DNA from: Gemmatimonadota bacterium
GTDB lineage: Bacteria > Gemmatimonadota > Gemmatimonadetes > Longimicrobiales > RSA9
Reading direction: 5' to 3'
NCBI GenBank assembly: GCA_019689775.1
Contig: JADGGV010000137.1
Location: forward strand, 1 to 8,734
Length of the DNA stretch: 8,734 nucleotides
The notes beneath the pieces were generated by a model that saw only the letters and a list, made by a program, of their open reading frames with translations, was not told the origin of the DNA and made no database searches. This document shows, piece by piece, positions 1-5,835 of this stretch; the stretch's first letter is position 1; the number at the start of each line of letters is the position of its first letter. The translations under genes and the position numbers were made by a program.

Positions 1-9
1 TGTTTATCC

Positions 10-40
10 CCGCGGGGGCGGGGGGGGGCCCCCGCCGCGG
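10..40 (-). terminator. GC-rich hairpin after the last gene, possible operon terminator
   Basis: CCGCGG at 10-15 pairs with CCGCGG at 35-40, and CGGGGG at 19-24 pairs with CCCCCG at 29-34, leaving a three-base bulge (16-18) and a four-base loop. It begins only six bases past the stop of the last gene, as expected of a terminator. The nine visible bases that follow in the transcript (GGATAAACA) contain no U-run, so intrinsic termination is unproven. The run of nine G at 20-28 could also fold as a G-quadruplex and is prone to sequencing error. Confidence 0.4.
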
Positions 41-46
41 CCGTCG

Positions 47-1681
47 TCAGGGCGCCGCCTTCGCCGCGTCGGCCGCGCGGGCGAAGGTGGCGAAGCCCTG
101 GAGGTCGAGCGTGGCGGGCGTGCCGGTGGCGTCGAGCGCGAACGTCGCGAACGTCCGGCCGACCAGCACGCGGGCGCCGGGCTGCCGCCAGGTCACACGG
201 AACGTGTTGTAGTGCCAGTGCTCGAGGTCGCCGGTGAAGGAGGGGCCGTAGCGGAGCACCAGCTTGCCGTCCTCGACGTCGACGCGCACGTCGCCGTAGG
301 CGGGCTGCGTGTACGTGCCGGCGTACGCCTCGATCGGCCGCGACGGCTTCGTGCCGGCGACGCGCGCCGCGAGCTGCTTCTGCTCGCGCTGCGCCGCCGC
401 CTTCTCCCCCTCGGTGCGGAGGTCGAGGAAGTACCTGCTCCAGTCCCTGGGCGGGCGGCCGAGATAGGCGTCGACGACGCGGTAGAATATTGCGGTGGGC
501 AGCGTGGTATGGTCCAGGTTCGTCAAGATGACCATCCCGAGCTTCTTCTCGGGTACCAGCGCGACCAGCGCGGTCATGCCGTCGACGTTGCCGCCGTGCT
601 CGACGAGCTTCACGCCGTGGTAGTCGTGCAGGAACCACCCCATGCCGTAGGCGATGAAGTGGGCGTCCGGCGAGGTCCGCTGGAAGCCGCCGCCGGCGAT
701 GATCGTCTGCGGCGACCACATCTCCTCGAGCGTCGCCGGCTGAAGGAGCCGCCGGCCGGCGAAGCTCCCCTCCCCGAGCTGGAACCGGATCCACTTCGCC
801 ATGTCGACGACGTTCGAGTTGATCGAGCCGGCCGGCCCGATGCAGTCGACGTCGCGGTAGGGGAGCGTGATGGTCTTTCCGCCGTCCTCGCCGTGCGGCG
901 TGGCGACGTTCGGCCGCCCCTCGAGCGCCTTGATGCTGGTGCTGGACGAGGTCATGCCGAGCGGCTGGAAGATCCGCCGGGCGATGACGTCGTCCCAGCT
1001 CGCGCCGCTCACGTGCGCCACCACCTGCCCGGCGGCGAGGTACATGATGTTCTGGTAGCCGAACTGCGAGCGGAAGCTCCATGACGGCTCCAGGTAGCGC
1101 GCGCGGCGCAGGATCTCGTCGCGGTCGAAGAGGCCGCTGATCCAGAGGAGGTCGCCGCGCGCGAGGCCGCTGCGGTGCGTGAGCAGGTCGCGCACGGTCA
1201 GCTCGCGCGACACGTACGGGTCGTACAGCGCGAAGCCCGGCAGGTACTTCGTGGCCGGATCATCCCACGCCAGCTTCCCCTCGGCGACCAGCATGCCGAC
1301 CGCCGCGGCGGTGAACGCCTTCGAGGAGGAGCCGATGGCGAAGAGCGTGTTCTCGTCGACCCTGTCCGGCTTGCCGACCTCGCGCACGCCGAAGCCCTTC
1401 GCGAAGACGACGGAATCGTCCTTCACGACGGCGACGGCGACGCCGGGGACGTCCCACGCCACGCGGGCCTGCTCGATGTAGGCGTCGAGGCCGTCGAGCG
1501 GGGACTTCTGGGCGCTCGCCGCGCTCGCGAGGATGGCGAGGGCGAGGACGGACGTCGTGAGTGCGTGCGTCCCCGCGCTCCGGAAACGTGAACGGAAACG
1601 GGAACGTCCACGTTCGCGGGTCTCGGCGACGCAGGCGGAGGCGCTCACGGGCGCGGGCTCGGAGGACGTCGCCCGCCTCAT
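47..1681 (-). CDS. Exported serine hydrolase, beta-lactamase/S12 fold with C-terminal DUF3471-like domain (downstream copy)
   Basis: The second paralogue and the last gene of the operon, 544 residues. The start is ATG 1681, whose ATGA overlaps the stop of the previous gene; GAAGG at 1693-1689 is a plausible ribosome site. The N-terminus is an Arg-rich extension (TRERGRSRFRSRFRS, 21-35), then a signal core (41-54) with cleavage likely after A57 (SASA|Q or nearby). The hydrolase domain carries S118-S-S-K121, Y209-Q-N211 and H362-G-G. A DUF3471-like domain follows (about 450-535, IEAYAGTYTQ), and the protein ends in the same AADAAKAAP as its paralogue. No in-frame start lies between the Arg repeat and the signal core; GTG at residue 12 is the only nearby alternative. 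HGG instead of KTG argues against a resistance beta-lactamase. It probably works outside the cytoplasm with the other copy, perhaps on a related but different substrate, since the sequences outside the catalytic block have clearly diverged. Confidence 0.93.
   Translation of the reverse strand: MRRATSSEPAPVSASACVAETRERGRSRFRSRFRSAGTHALTTSVLALAILASAASAQKSPLDGLDAYIEQARVAWDVPGVAVAVVKDDSVVFAKGFGVREVGKPDRVDENTLFAIGSSSKAFTAAAVGMLVAEGKLAWDDPATKYLPGFALYDPYVSRELTVRDLLTHRSGLARGDLLWISGLFDRDEILRRARYLEPSWSFRSQFGYQNIMYLAAGQVVAHVSGASWDDVIARRIFQPLGMTSSSTSIKALEGRPNVATPHGEDGGKTITLPYRDVDCIGPAGSINSNVVDMAKWIRFQLGEGSFAGRRLLQPATLEEMWSPQTIIAGGGFQRTSPDAHFIAYGMGWFLHDYHGVKLVEHGGNVDGMTALVALVPEKKLGMVILTNLDHTTLPTAIFYRVVDAYLGRPPRDWSRYFLDLRTEGEKAAAQREQKQLAARVAGTKPSRPIEAYAGTYTQPAYGDVRVDVEDGKLVLRYGPSFTGDLEHWHYNTFRVTWRQPGARVLVGRTFATFALDATGTPATLDLQGFATFARAADAAKAAP
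1309..1434 (-). repeat. 126-base perfect repeat, copy in the downstream serine hydrolase
   Basis: These 126 bases match 2952-3077 exactly, in the same orientation and frame, with an offset of 1643. They encode residues of about 83-124, including the SxxK nucleophile and lysine. The match ends abruptly: at 1308 versus 2951 (G/A) and at 1435 versus 3078 (C/T), with frequent differences beyond both ends. Such a tract inside diverged paralogues is typical of gene conversion. Confidence 0.95.
1582..1617. repeat. Degenerate hexanucleotide repeat island in the 5' end of the downstream hydrolase
   Basis: On the plus strand, six consecutive six-base units follow the form GNNAAC, loosening in the last two. 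On the coding strand the units are CGT followed by a variable codon, giving alternating Arg-Ser and Arg-Phe pairs. A short inverted repeat (GAACGT at 1602-1607, ACGTTC at 1610-1615) lies inside. The 13-base core at 1590-1602 recurs at 3249-3261. Confidence 0.7.
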
Positions 1682-3333
1682 GGCGCCGCCTTCGCCGCGT
1701 CCGCGGCGCGCCGGAATTCCCCGAGTCCCTGGATCGTCAGCCGCTCGGGAACGCCGTTCGCGCCGAGCGCGAAGGTGGCGAGCAGCGAGGTGCCGGTGCT
1801 GTGGTCGATGGCGCGGAACGTGTCGTAGCCGTAGTGCACGAGATCGAACGTGAGGCCGGCCGCCTCGCCGACGAGCTTCTCGCCCGCGGCGCGGACCTTC
1901 ACGTCGCCGTAGAGCGAGTCGGTGTAGGTGCCGGCGTACTTCTCGAGCGGGAGCGAGGGGTGCGCGTCGGCCGGCGGCTTCGGCGCCTGCGCCAGGCGCG
2001 CCGCGGCGGCGGCCTGGTTCTTCTCGAAGCCGGCGCGCATCTCGGCGGCCCAGTCGCGCGTCGGCCCGCCGAGGAACTCGTCGACGAGGCGGAAGATCAT
2101 CGCCTCGGGGAGCGTGTTCGCGGAACCGTCGAGGTTGGTCAGGATGACGACGCCGAGCTTCTCCTCGGGGACGAACGCGACCTGCGCGCGCATGCCGTCG
2201 ATCGCGCCGCCGTGGCCGATCAGCTTGCGGCCGCGGTAGTCCTGCATGAACCACCCCAGGCCGTACATCATGAAGTGCGTGCCCGGGACCATGAGGGCGT
2301 TGATCGGGTCGGGCGACGTCGCCAGCCAGGGGCGCAGCGGCACGATCGTCTGCGGCGCGTGCATCTCGTCGAGCGTCTTCTTCGCGAGGATCCGCTGGCC
2401 GGCGAACGTGCCGTCGCCGAGCTGGAAGCGGACCCACTTCGCCATGTCCAGCACGCTCGAGTTGATCGAGCCGGCCGGCGCGATGTTGTCGATGTTGCGC
2501 CACGGGATCGCGACCAGCTTGCCGTCGCGGATCGCGTGCGGCGTGGCGACGTCGCGCAGCCGCCTCAAGCTGTCCGTGCTGGTGTTCGTGGCGGTCATGC
2601 CGAGCGGCCGGAGGATGCGCTCCGTCACCAGCTCGTCCCAGCTCCTGCCGCCCACCCTCGCGGCCGCCTGCCCGGCCGCGAGAAACATGATGTTGTTGTA
2701 GTTGTACTGCGACCGGAAGCTGGCGATCGGCGGCAGGTAGCGCGCGCGGCGCACGATCTCGTCGCGGCTGAACGGCGTGCCGTACCAGAGCGCGTCGGAG
2801 CGGGATACGTCCGTGCGGTGCGTGACCAGGTCGCGCAGCGTCTCCTCGCGCGTGCGGTACGGGTCCGAGAGCTGGAACTCCGGCAGGTACTTCGTGACCG
2901 GGTCGTCCCACCTCATCTTTCCCTCGTCGACGAACGTCCCGATCAGCGCCACGGTGAACGCCTTCGAGGAGGAGCCGATGGCGAAGAGCGTGTTCTCGTC
3001 GACCCTGTCCGGCTTGCCGACCTCGCGCACGCCGAAGCCCTTCGCGAAGACGACGGAATCGTCCTTCACGACGGCGATGGCCATGCCGGGCACCCGCCAC
3101 GCGGCCATCGCCTTCTGCACGTAGGCGTCGATGCCCTGGAGCGGCTTCTGGGCGCTGGCGCCGCTCGCGCCGGCGAGGATGGCGAGGGCGACGAGGCCGG
3201 CGAGGACGGGACGCGTGAACGCCTGCGCCGGCGTGTCCGACGATCCGGGAACGGAAACGGGCCCGGGCACGTTCCCGTATACGGCCGTTCGGGCACGCAG
3301 GCGCAGGCGTTTACGGTGGGCGGCGGGACTCAT
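1678..3333 (-). CDS. Exported serine hydrolase, beta-lactamase/S12 fold with C-terminal DUF3471-like domain (upstream copy)
   Basis: A member of the serine beta-lactamase-like superfamily (class C beta-lactamases, PBP4*, D-aminopeptidases, EstB-type esterases). The 551 residues comprise an unusual 40-residue basic and Pro-rich N-terminal extension, a hydrophobic signal core (43-56) with cleavage likely after A61 (GASA|Q), the hydrolase domain (about 66-425) and a DUF3471-like beta domain (about 460-540, LEKYAGTYTD). Catalytic motifs are S121-S-S-K124 (SxxK), Y212-N-N214 (YxN) and H374-G-G in place of the KTG of true beta-lactamases. That favours peptidase, amidase or esterase activity over antibiotic resistance. 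Start ATG 3333 forms an ATGA overlap with the M19 stop and has GAAGGTGA four bases upstream, so the long extension is probably really translated. It is a paralogue of the next gene: my hand alignment of the segment just after the catalytic block gives 74 identities in 126 residues. The natural substrate is unknown. Confidence 0.93.
   Translation of the reverse strand: MSPAAHRKRLRLRARTAVYGNVPGPVSVPGSSDTPAQAFTRPVLAGLVALAILAGASGASAQKPLQGIDAYVQKAMAAWRVPGMAIAVVKDDSVVFAKGFGVREVGKPDRVDENTLFAIGSSSKAFTVALIGTFVDEGKMRWDDPVTKYLPEFQLSDPYRTREETLRDLVTHRTDVSRSDALWYGTPFSRDEIVRRARYLPPIASFRSQYNYNNIMFLAAGQAAARVGGRSWDELVTERILRPLGMTATNTSTDSLRRLRDVATPHAIRDGKLVAIPWRNIDNIAPAGSINSSVLDMAKWVRFQLGDGTFAGQRILAKKTLDEMHAPQTIVPLRPWLATSPDPINALMVPGTHFMMYGLGWFMQDYRGRKLIGHGGAIDGMRAQVAFVPEEKLGVVILTNLDGSANTLPEAMIFRLVDEFLGGPTRDWAAEMRAGFEKNQAAAAARLAQAPKPPADAHPSLPLEKYAGTYTDSLYGDVKVRAAGEKLVGEAAGLTFDLVHYGYDTFRAIDHSTGTSLLATFALGANGVPERLTIQGLGEFRRAADAAKAAP
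2952..3077 (-). repeat. 126-base perfect repeat, copy in the upstream serine hydrolase
   Basis: Partner of 1309-1434. It encodes residues of about 86-127 of the upstream hydrolase, including S121 and K124. All synonymous positions are also identical, which protein-level selection alone does not explain. Confidence 0.95.
3242..3283. repeat. Degenerate hexanucleotide repeat island with inverted repeat in the 5' end of the upstream hydrolase
   Basis: Seven consecutive six-base units end in CG on the plus strand. An 8-base perfect inverted repeat (CGGGAACG at 3246-3253, CGTTCCCG at 3270-3277) encloses a 16-base loop containing the palindrome GCCCGGGC. It is read as a Gly/Pro/Val/Ser stretch ahead of the signal peptide. 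The 13-base core shared with the downstream hydrolase is read here in a different frame. Confidence 0.7.
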
Positions 3334-4499
3334 TGGCTCACCTTCTTCTCGGGCCGCGGCGGGACGGTCCAGATCTCCGAGAGCACCCGCTTGAAGTTGC
3401 CGCCCAGGATGCCGGCGATGTCGGCGTCGGAGTACTTGCGCCGGATCAACCCCTCGGTCAGGTCGAACATCCGCTTCGGGTGGTCGAGCCCCTCGATGTC
3501 GATCTTGTCGCGGAACGCATAGGTCCCCTTGTAGGCGGCGCGGAGCCGCTGGTTCTCGTCGGGGGGCAGGTCGTCGTAGCCGTTCAGGTCGATGTCGCTG
3601 CCGACGCCGAGGTGCTCCGGGCCGACGAGGTCGCGGACGTGGTCGAAGTGGTCGAGCACGTCCTCGATCGTCGTCGGCTCCGTCGCCTTCACGAACATGC
3701 GCACGGCGGTGATGCCCATGACGCCGCCGGTCGCCGCCATGGCCTTGATGGCCTCATCGGTCTTGGTGCGCGGATGCGGGCAGAGCGCGCGGCAGTTCGA
3801 GTGCGTGAACAGGACCGGTTTCTTGGAGAACTTGCAGGCGTCGAGCGTGGTCTGGTCGCCGCAGTGGGAGACGTCGACGGCCATGCCGAGCTCGTTCATG
3901 CGCTGGACGACGGCGACGCCGAAGTCGCTCAGCCCGCCGTCGGTCCGCTCCGTCGAGCCGTTGCCGATCAGGTTGCGGGAGTTGTACGTGAGTTGCGAGA
4001 CGCGCTGGCCGAGCTGGTAGAAGTAGTCGACGTCCTTGAGCTGGCGGAAGTGCGCCGAGTTCTGTGTGCCGATGATGACGCCGATCTTCCCCGAGCGCTT
4101 GACGCGCTCGAGGTCGGCGGCGCTGTCGACGCGCATGAGGTGCTCGTCGTGCGCGGCGATGAAGCCATTCCAGAGGGCCACGAACTGGTGCGCCGACTCG
4201 TAGGCGCCGGTGCCCACGGCGATGTGGAACACGTTGATCCCGGAGTCGCGGAACTCCTTGAGCTGCGCGGGTCCCCAGGAATCGGGGTCCGTGAGCTGCT
4301 TCGTGGACAGGGCGTCCGAGATGTAGAACGGGCTGAGCATGTCGATGACCGTCGATTCGGTCACGAGCTTGACGGCCCGCTTCGAGTACTCGGTCGGCAC
4401 GCCGGCGAACAGGCGGTAGCGGCCGAGGTTGATCATCGGCGCGGCGAGGACGGCGCCCGCCGCGCCCAACCCGAGCTTGAGCGCCTCGCGGCGATCCAT
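3330..4499 (-). CDS. Exported M19 (membrane/renal dipeptidase) family protein with altered metal site
   Basis: A homologue of M19 metallo-dipeptidases, TIM-barrel enzymes that cleave dipeptides, including those with a D-residue, using two zinc ions. The 389 residues start with a Tat-like signal (DRREALKLG, R3-R4, then an Ala/Gly/Leu-rich stretch to about residue 32), so export is likely. Conserved family blocks are VDVSH (H212), FTHSNCRAL (H233), HPRTKTD (R244) and HLGVGSDID (D302), matching the second-zinc histidines and the Arg and Asp of the active site. The usual N-terminal HxD ligand pair is absent: STVIDMLSPF at 49-58 has L55-S56-P57 there. The bridging Glu is replaced by Thr or Gln (T145/Q146), and the LTH histidine by Y172 (LTYN). 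It may bind one metal, act on a different bond, or be inactive. Start ATG 4499 is preferred to GTG 4502 on ribosome-site spacing; its first base is the last base of the SusD stop. Family call is firm, activity is not. Confidence 0.9.
   Translation of the reverse strand: MDRREALKLGLGAAGAVLAAPMINLGRYRLFAGVPTEYSKRAVKLVTESTVIDMLSPFYISDALSTKQLTDPDSWGPAQLKEFRDSGINVFHIAVGTGAYESAHQFVALWNGFIAAHDEHLMRVDSAADLERVKRSGKIGVIIGTQNSAHFRQLKDVDYFYQLGQRVSQLTYNSRNLIGNGSTERTDGGLSDFGVAVVQRMNELGMAVDVSHCGDQTTLDACKFSKKPVLFTHSNCRALCPHPRTKTDEAIKAMAATGGVMGITAVRMFVKATEPTTIEDVLDHFDHVRDLVGPEHLGVGSDIDLNGYDDLPPDENQRLRAAYKGTYAFRDKIDIEGLDHPKRMFDLTEGLIRRKYSDADIAGILGGNFKRVLSEIWTVPPRPEKKVSQ
3338..3345 (-). promoter_or_regulatory. 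Strong Shine-Dalgarno site of the upstream serine hydrolase
   Basis: The minus strand reads GAAGGTGA, close to the ideal GGAGGTGA, four bases before ATG 3333. It lies within the end of the M19 gene. It matters because it anchors a start that lies 40 codons ahead of the signal peptide and so puts the hexamer repeat island inside the coding region. Confidence 0.65.
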
Positions 4500-5800
4500 C
4501 ACGCCTTCCCCCCGATGTTCGGGTTGTTGTTGCGCTCGATGTCCGGGAGCGGGAGGCAGGTCGTGGGGCCGTAGAGGCCGCCCTGCTTGAAGGGCGTCCC
4601 GGCCGCGGGCTGGAGCTCGACGCCGTAGCGCAGCACGTCGCCGAAGCGGTGCCCCTCGAGGAACAGCTCACGGCGCCGCTCCTCGATGACCTGCGCCTTG
4701 ACCTCGGCGGCGGTGCCGCCGGCGTAGGGCGCGATCCCCGCCGCCGCGTGCAGCGCGTTGATGATGTCGACCGCCCGCTGCACGTTCCCGGAGGCGACGG
4801 CCGCCTCCGCCTCGATGAGCCGCGCCTCGGCCGAGCGCGCGATCGGGATCGGCGCGTCGATGGACGGATACTTGGTCGTGCGGAAGACCCTGGTCACGCC
4901 GTCCTGGCCGTTGGTGCCGCCGTCGATCACGGTGACGCGGGGGTCGGGCGCGCCGGCCCAGGTGAGGCCGCGGAACGACGGGTCGACGGTCGCAAAGTTG
5001 TCGCGCCAGAGCTGGGTGTAGACGCGGTTCTCGCGCCGCGTCGGCGTCGCCGCGTAGGTGGCGTTCCAGACGAAGCCGTCGGGGACGGCGGCGGCGTCCT
5101 CCGCGGCGCCGGTGAGGTTGCCCTGGTCGAGCCGCGCGCGGGCGCGGCCGAGGCGGGCCAGGCTCACGAGGTCCGGCTTGGAGGCGGCGCTCGCCGCCTC
5201 GAGCGCGCGGGTGAAGCGCGTCTCCGCCTCGGCGGCGAGCTGCTTGGAGGTCAGCTCGGGGCCGAGGTCGATCGCCGCCGAGCACATCGACTCGGCGAGC
5301 AGCACCAGCGAGTAGCCGGCGTAGGCCGAGGCGGTGGCGATCAGCTCCGGGCGCTTCGGGACCTCCTGGTCGGTCCACCCCTGGAGCAGCCGCGCGGCCT
5401 GATCGCCCTGGAAGCGCGCCACGGACAGCGGCGTGTAGAGCCCCACGAACTGGACGCTACAGCCGTTGCTGCTGTACGTGGGCCAGGCGGGGAAGGCGGT
5501 GCGGCGGTCGTAGTCCCAGCCGGAGGCGCCGAGCTGCGCGTCGGCCAGCTCGTCGGAGATCAGGCCGGTGGCGACGATGTAGTTGGCATAGGCGCACTCG
5601 AAGTCGCCGATGGCGCCGTCGACCAGGAGCGCGGCGTTCTGTGGCTTCAGCAGGTCCCCGGCCAGGACGCGGCTGGGCGCGTCCTGCTTGAGGGAGGTCA
5701 CGTCGCCACAGGCGGCGACGCCCGTGGTGAGGACCAGGATCAGGCTCCCGAGGCGCTGCGCCGTCCGATGGCGCCGGCGGGGCGAGGTTTCGCGCGTCAT
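4499..5800 (-). CDS. SusD/RagB-family nutrient-binding outer-membrane lipoprotein
   Basis: This is the surface lipoprotein that caps the SusC barrel and captures substrate. The start is ATG at 5800, supported by AAAGGA six bases upstream; ATG codons further upstream in frame lack such a site. The 433 residues open with an Arg-rich n-region (SPRRRHR), a hydrophobic core (LGSLILVLTTGV) and a lipobox ending at C31 (VAAC), followed by Gly and Asp. The middle is helical and TPR-like (about 150-240 and 321-350, with ARSAEARLIEAEAAV). The C-terminus carries the family hallmark EERRRELFLEGHRFGDVLRYG-like block (373-393) and the LPLPDIERNNNPNIG ending (416-430). It is shorter than typical Bacteroides SusD proteins (usually over 500 residues), as in many SusD proteins of Gemmatimonadota-like genomes. 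The stop overlaps the start of the dipeptidase gene. The ligand is unknown; the neighbours suggest a peptide or ester rather than a glycan. Confidence 0.95.
   Translation of the reverse strand: MTRETSPRRRHRTAQRLGSLILVLTTGVAACGDVTSLKQDAPSRVLAGDLLKPQNAALLVDGAIGDFECAYANYIVATGLISDELADAQLGASGWDYDRRTAFPAWPTYSSNGCSVQFVGLYTPLSVARFQGDQAARLLQGWTDQEVPKRPELIATASAYAGYSLVLLAESMCSAAIDLGPELTSKQLAAEAETRFTRALEAASAASKPDLVSLARLGRARARLDQGNLTGAAEDAAAVPDGFVWNATYAATPTRRENRVYTQLWRDNFATVDPSFRGLTWAGAPDPRVTVIDGGTNGQDGVTRVFRTTKYPSIDAPIPIARSAEARLIEAEAAVASGNVQRAVDIINALHAAAGIAPYAGGTAAEVKAQVIEERRRELFLEGHRFGDVLRYGVELQPAAGTPFKQGGLYGPTTCLPLPDIERNNNPNIGGKA
4504..4513 (-). promoter_or_regulatory. Shine-Dalgarno-like site of the M19 gene
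   Basis: The minus strand reads GGGGGGAAGG inside the last codons of the SusD gene. It ends four bases before ATG 4499 but only one base before the alternative GTG 4502, so spacing favours ATG. Its position within the upstream gene fits translational coupling. Confidence 0.5.
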
Positions 5801-5806
5801 CGTGGT

Positions 5807-5812
5807 TCCTTT
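5807..5812 (-). promoter_or_regulatory. Shine-Dalgarno site of the SusD gene
   Basis: The minus strand reads AAAGGA here, six bases before ATG at 5800. It sits within the only gap between genes, 5801-5835. It fixes the SusD start and excludes the in-frame ATG codons further upstream, which would place extra residues before the lipoprotein signal. Confidence 0.7.
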
Positions 5813-5835
5813 CGCTCTCGTTCCGGTCGGCATCA

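Noticed and set aside
1309..3077. Template/variable repeat pair of a diversity-generating retroelement
   Set aside because: The two copies are identical, with no adenine-specific substitutions, they lie in catalytic cores rather than at a C-terminal binding domain, and no reverse transcriptase is present.
1682..3100. Upstream open extension in the frame of the downstream hydrolase
   Set aside because: It overlaps the coding region of the upstream hydrolase in another frame and is Arg-rich without domain content. ATG 1681, with its ATGA overlap, is the sensible start.
47..3333. Antibiotic-resistance beta-lactamases
   Set aside because: Both proteins have HGG in place of KTG and a C-terminal DUF3471-like domain, and they sit in an uptake operon. 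This fits the peptidase/esterase branches of the superfamily.
1561..3522. Long plus-strand open frame of 653 codons over the serine hydrolases
   Set aside because: It lies antisense to two genes with clear catalytic motifs, and its translation is Arg/Val/Ala/Asp-rich with no recognisable domain. Long antisense frames are expected at this GC content.
3333..4574. Plus-strand open frame of 413 codons over the M19 gene
   Set aside because: Antisense shadow with a repetitive Val/Leu/Asp/Arg composition and no domain.
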